NCBI GenBank assembly: GCA_964017045.1
Contig: OZ024807.1
Span: forward strand, 18,073,813 to 18,137,812
Direction: 5' to 3'
DNA length: 64,000 nucleotides
Source of the DNA: Omphiscola glabra
Taxonomy: Eukaryota; Mollusca; Gastropoda; Lymnaeidae
Both the position numbers and the translations under genes were made by a program. Shown piece after piece: positions 63,401-64,000 of the stretch (positions are counted from its first letter, which is position 1; each line of letters begins with the position of its first letter). Below the pieces are notes generated by a model. That model was not told the origin of the DNA. It ran no database searches and worked only from the letters and a program-made list of their open reading frames with translations.

Positions 63401-63434
63401 ACGAAGCTGGAATTTTATCCTCGTCACCATCCAT
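51475..63434 (-). CDS. CFAP44: CFAP44 (WDR52), axonemal WD-repeat protein, 5' part
   Basis: Nineteen coding exons lie on the minus strand, high to low: 63383-63434, 61959-62231, 61539-61745, 61296-61361, 60598-60874, 60075-60237, 59617-59756, 58718-58897, 58391-58505, 57819-57983, 57170-57331, 56581-56728, 55909-56003, 54824-55030, 54286-54396, 52666-52818, 52065-52188, 51475-51587, with ATG at 63434-63432. The frame stays open across all junctions, giving 917 codons. Residues 1 to about 265 are acidic (E/D-rich). FYYNFEDL then leads into WD repeats (about 290-850), with diagnostic CFAP44 stretches such as [53 protein letters not shown] and [12 protein letters not shown] charged [12 protein letters not shown] helix and an IPKEPSQIL...KFWLSM segment follow. 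CFAP44 belongs to the tether/tether-head complex of inner dynein arm f in motile cilia and sperm flagella. The last exon ends in GTAAGT, and roughly half of the family's usual length is missing from the window. (Listed intervals are 18; exon boundaries are manual and one may be refined.). Confidence 0.92.
52830..53025. repeat. 32-bp minisatellite, about 6 copies, CFAP44 intron
   Basis: The unit is ATAAATAATTGACCTACATA plus TTACATGAAAAA, starting just outside the 52818 exon boundary. Confidence 0.93.
53105..53435. repeat. 24-bp minisatellite, about 14 copies, CFAP44 intron
   Basis: The unit is GTTGTCTGTTACAATGTGAT plus GATG with T/C variants. It leaves frames open on both strands; the resulting ORFs are not genes. 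Confidence 0.95.
53490..53730. repeat. SINE- or MITE-like repeat candidate
   Basis: A moderately GC-rich block in an intron of CFAP44 contains CATCTCCGGGTTTGAATTCA, which resembles a tRNA-derived B box, and TGTCAATTTTATCTGTCTAC. Only one copy was found in the window, so the family is uncertain. Confidence 0.35.
58893..58975 (-). repeat. Duplicated 3' splice site of a CFAP44 exon
   Basis: The acceptor and first exonic bases (ACATACAG|CCCTGATGG) occur twice, 54 bp apart. The true AG is at 58899-58898 and the decoy at 58953-58952. The intervening sequence ATAGATTA is also duplicated. Confidence 0.85.
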
Positions 63435-64000
63435 ATTGTCCGGTATATTGTTGCCAGGGAAGCGACTCTTATGCGCATGCCCAATAACGTCAAGGGAATT
63501 CACCCTTGTTTCCTTATATTTAAACCCTCGGCAATTACACGATACATATTCGCATCATTCTCGGCTAAAGTTATTGATGTCGAAAAATATATTTTCTAAA
63601 AAAAAAAAATAGCGTGAATTATTTTTATCCAAAATTATTTAGAAAATTAATTTGTTCATAAGTGATTGTATCATACACTAAAGCCACAACACAAAATAAA
63701 AGAATTGTCAAACATAACTACAATTACGTCGTGAAGGAAGGGGATAGCCTATCATTTTGTTATTAAATTAAGAGGTCTGATAGGCGATAGGATGTGTTTG
63801 TGTGTGTGAGTGTGTGAGGGTGGTGGGCTGTGTAGAGCAATTCTATATAACATTTCTTCTTCTTTTTTTCCCCCATAAATTCTTTTTTTTTTTTAAACTT
63901 TCTGCAGTTCAAATTAACGAAATTTGAATGTGTTTTTCAATTGTTATTATTTTTTAAATTATATTCTGTTTTATCAGTGTGTGTGTTGATGTTTGCTAGA
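63435..64000. other. Upstream region of CFAP44
   Basis: This is the presumed 5' UTR and promoter on the minus strand. It has CpG-containing stretches (GGGAAGCGACTCTTATGCGC) close to the ATG, then AT-rich sequence with A and T runs and a short GT-rich tract near 63795-63825. No TATA box is obvious. No other gene is seen. Confidence 0.45.

Overview
This is eukaryotic nuclear DNA. It is AT-rich and intron-rich with GT-AG introns, and full of minisatellites, homopolymer G/C runs and short DNA transposons. The gene content (a tandem cluster of secreted ependymin-related proteins, plus a ciliary WD-repeat gene) and the repeat style suggest a lophotrochozoan, most likely a gastropod mollusc. The species is not determinable from the sequence.

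Plus strand, 1-50.1 kb: a tandem array of ependymin-related protein (EPDR) genes sharing one five-exon plan. Exon 1 carries the signal peptide and the first Cys (117 or 120 bp). Exon 2 is 87 bp, exon 3 is 85 bp, exon 4 is 159 bp and carries the WGFGPN-like motif, and exon 5 is 101-107 bp and carries the last Cys. Intron phases are 0, 0, 1, 1 in every intact copy. I name the copies A (last exon only, 544-650), B (4112-8590), C (11857-15558), D (19431-22615), E (decayed, 25412-27930), F (36971-41511) and G (45324-50106). B, C, D, F and G are intact and predict 182-185 aa secreted proteins with four conserved cysteines. D and F lie in a segmental duplication that includes their TATA promoters and 3' flanks.

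Minus strand, 63.4-51.5 kb: 19 exons of CFAP44 (WDR52), an axonemal WD-repeat protein, encoding an acidic N-terminus, the WD domains and the start of the charged region (917 codons). The last visible exon ends in a good splice donor, but I found no continuation in the 1.4 kb before the EPDR array. The array therefore sits inside a very large CFAP44 intron, or the gene is rearranged, or the assembly is misjoined.

Between the genes are hAT-like elements with 8-bp target duplications, TA-flanked MITEs, a decayed Gypsy fragment, dispersed repeats and two degenerate hammerhead-like motifs.

The most striking feature is that several minisatellites include a splice junction plus the adjoining exon bases. 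They create arrays of decoy donors or acceptors: F exon 3, B exons 2 and 4, C exon 4, E exon 3 and one CFAP44 exon. The D/F pair shows single-copy and expanded states of three such arrays side by side. Exon boundaries were worked out by hand from splice consensus, frame continuity and comparison between copies; there is no transcript evidence.
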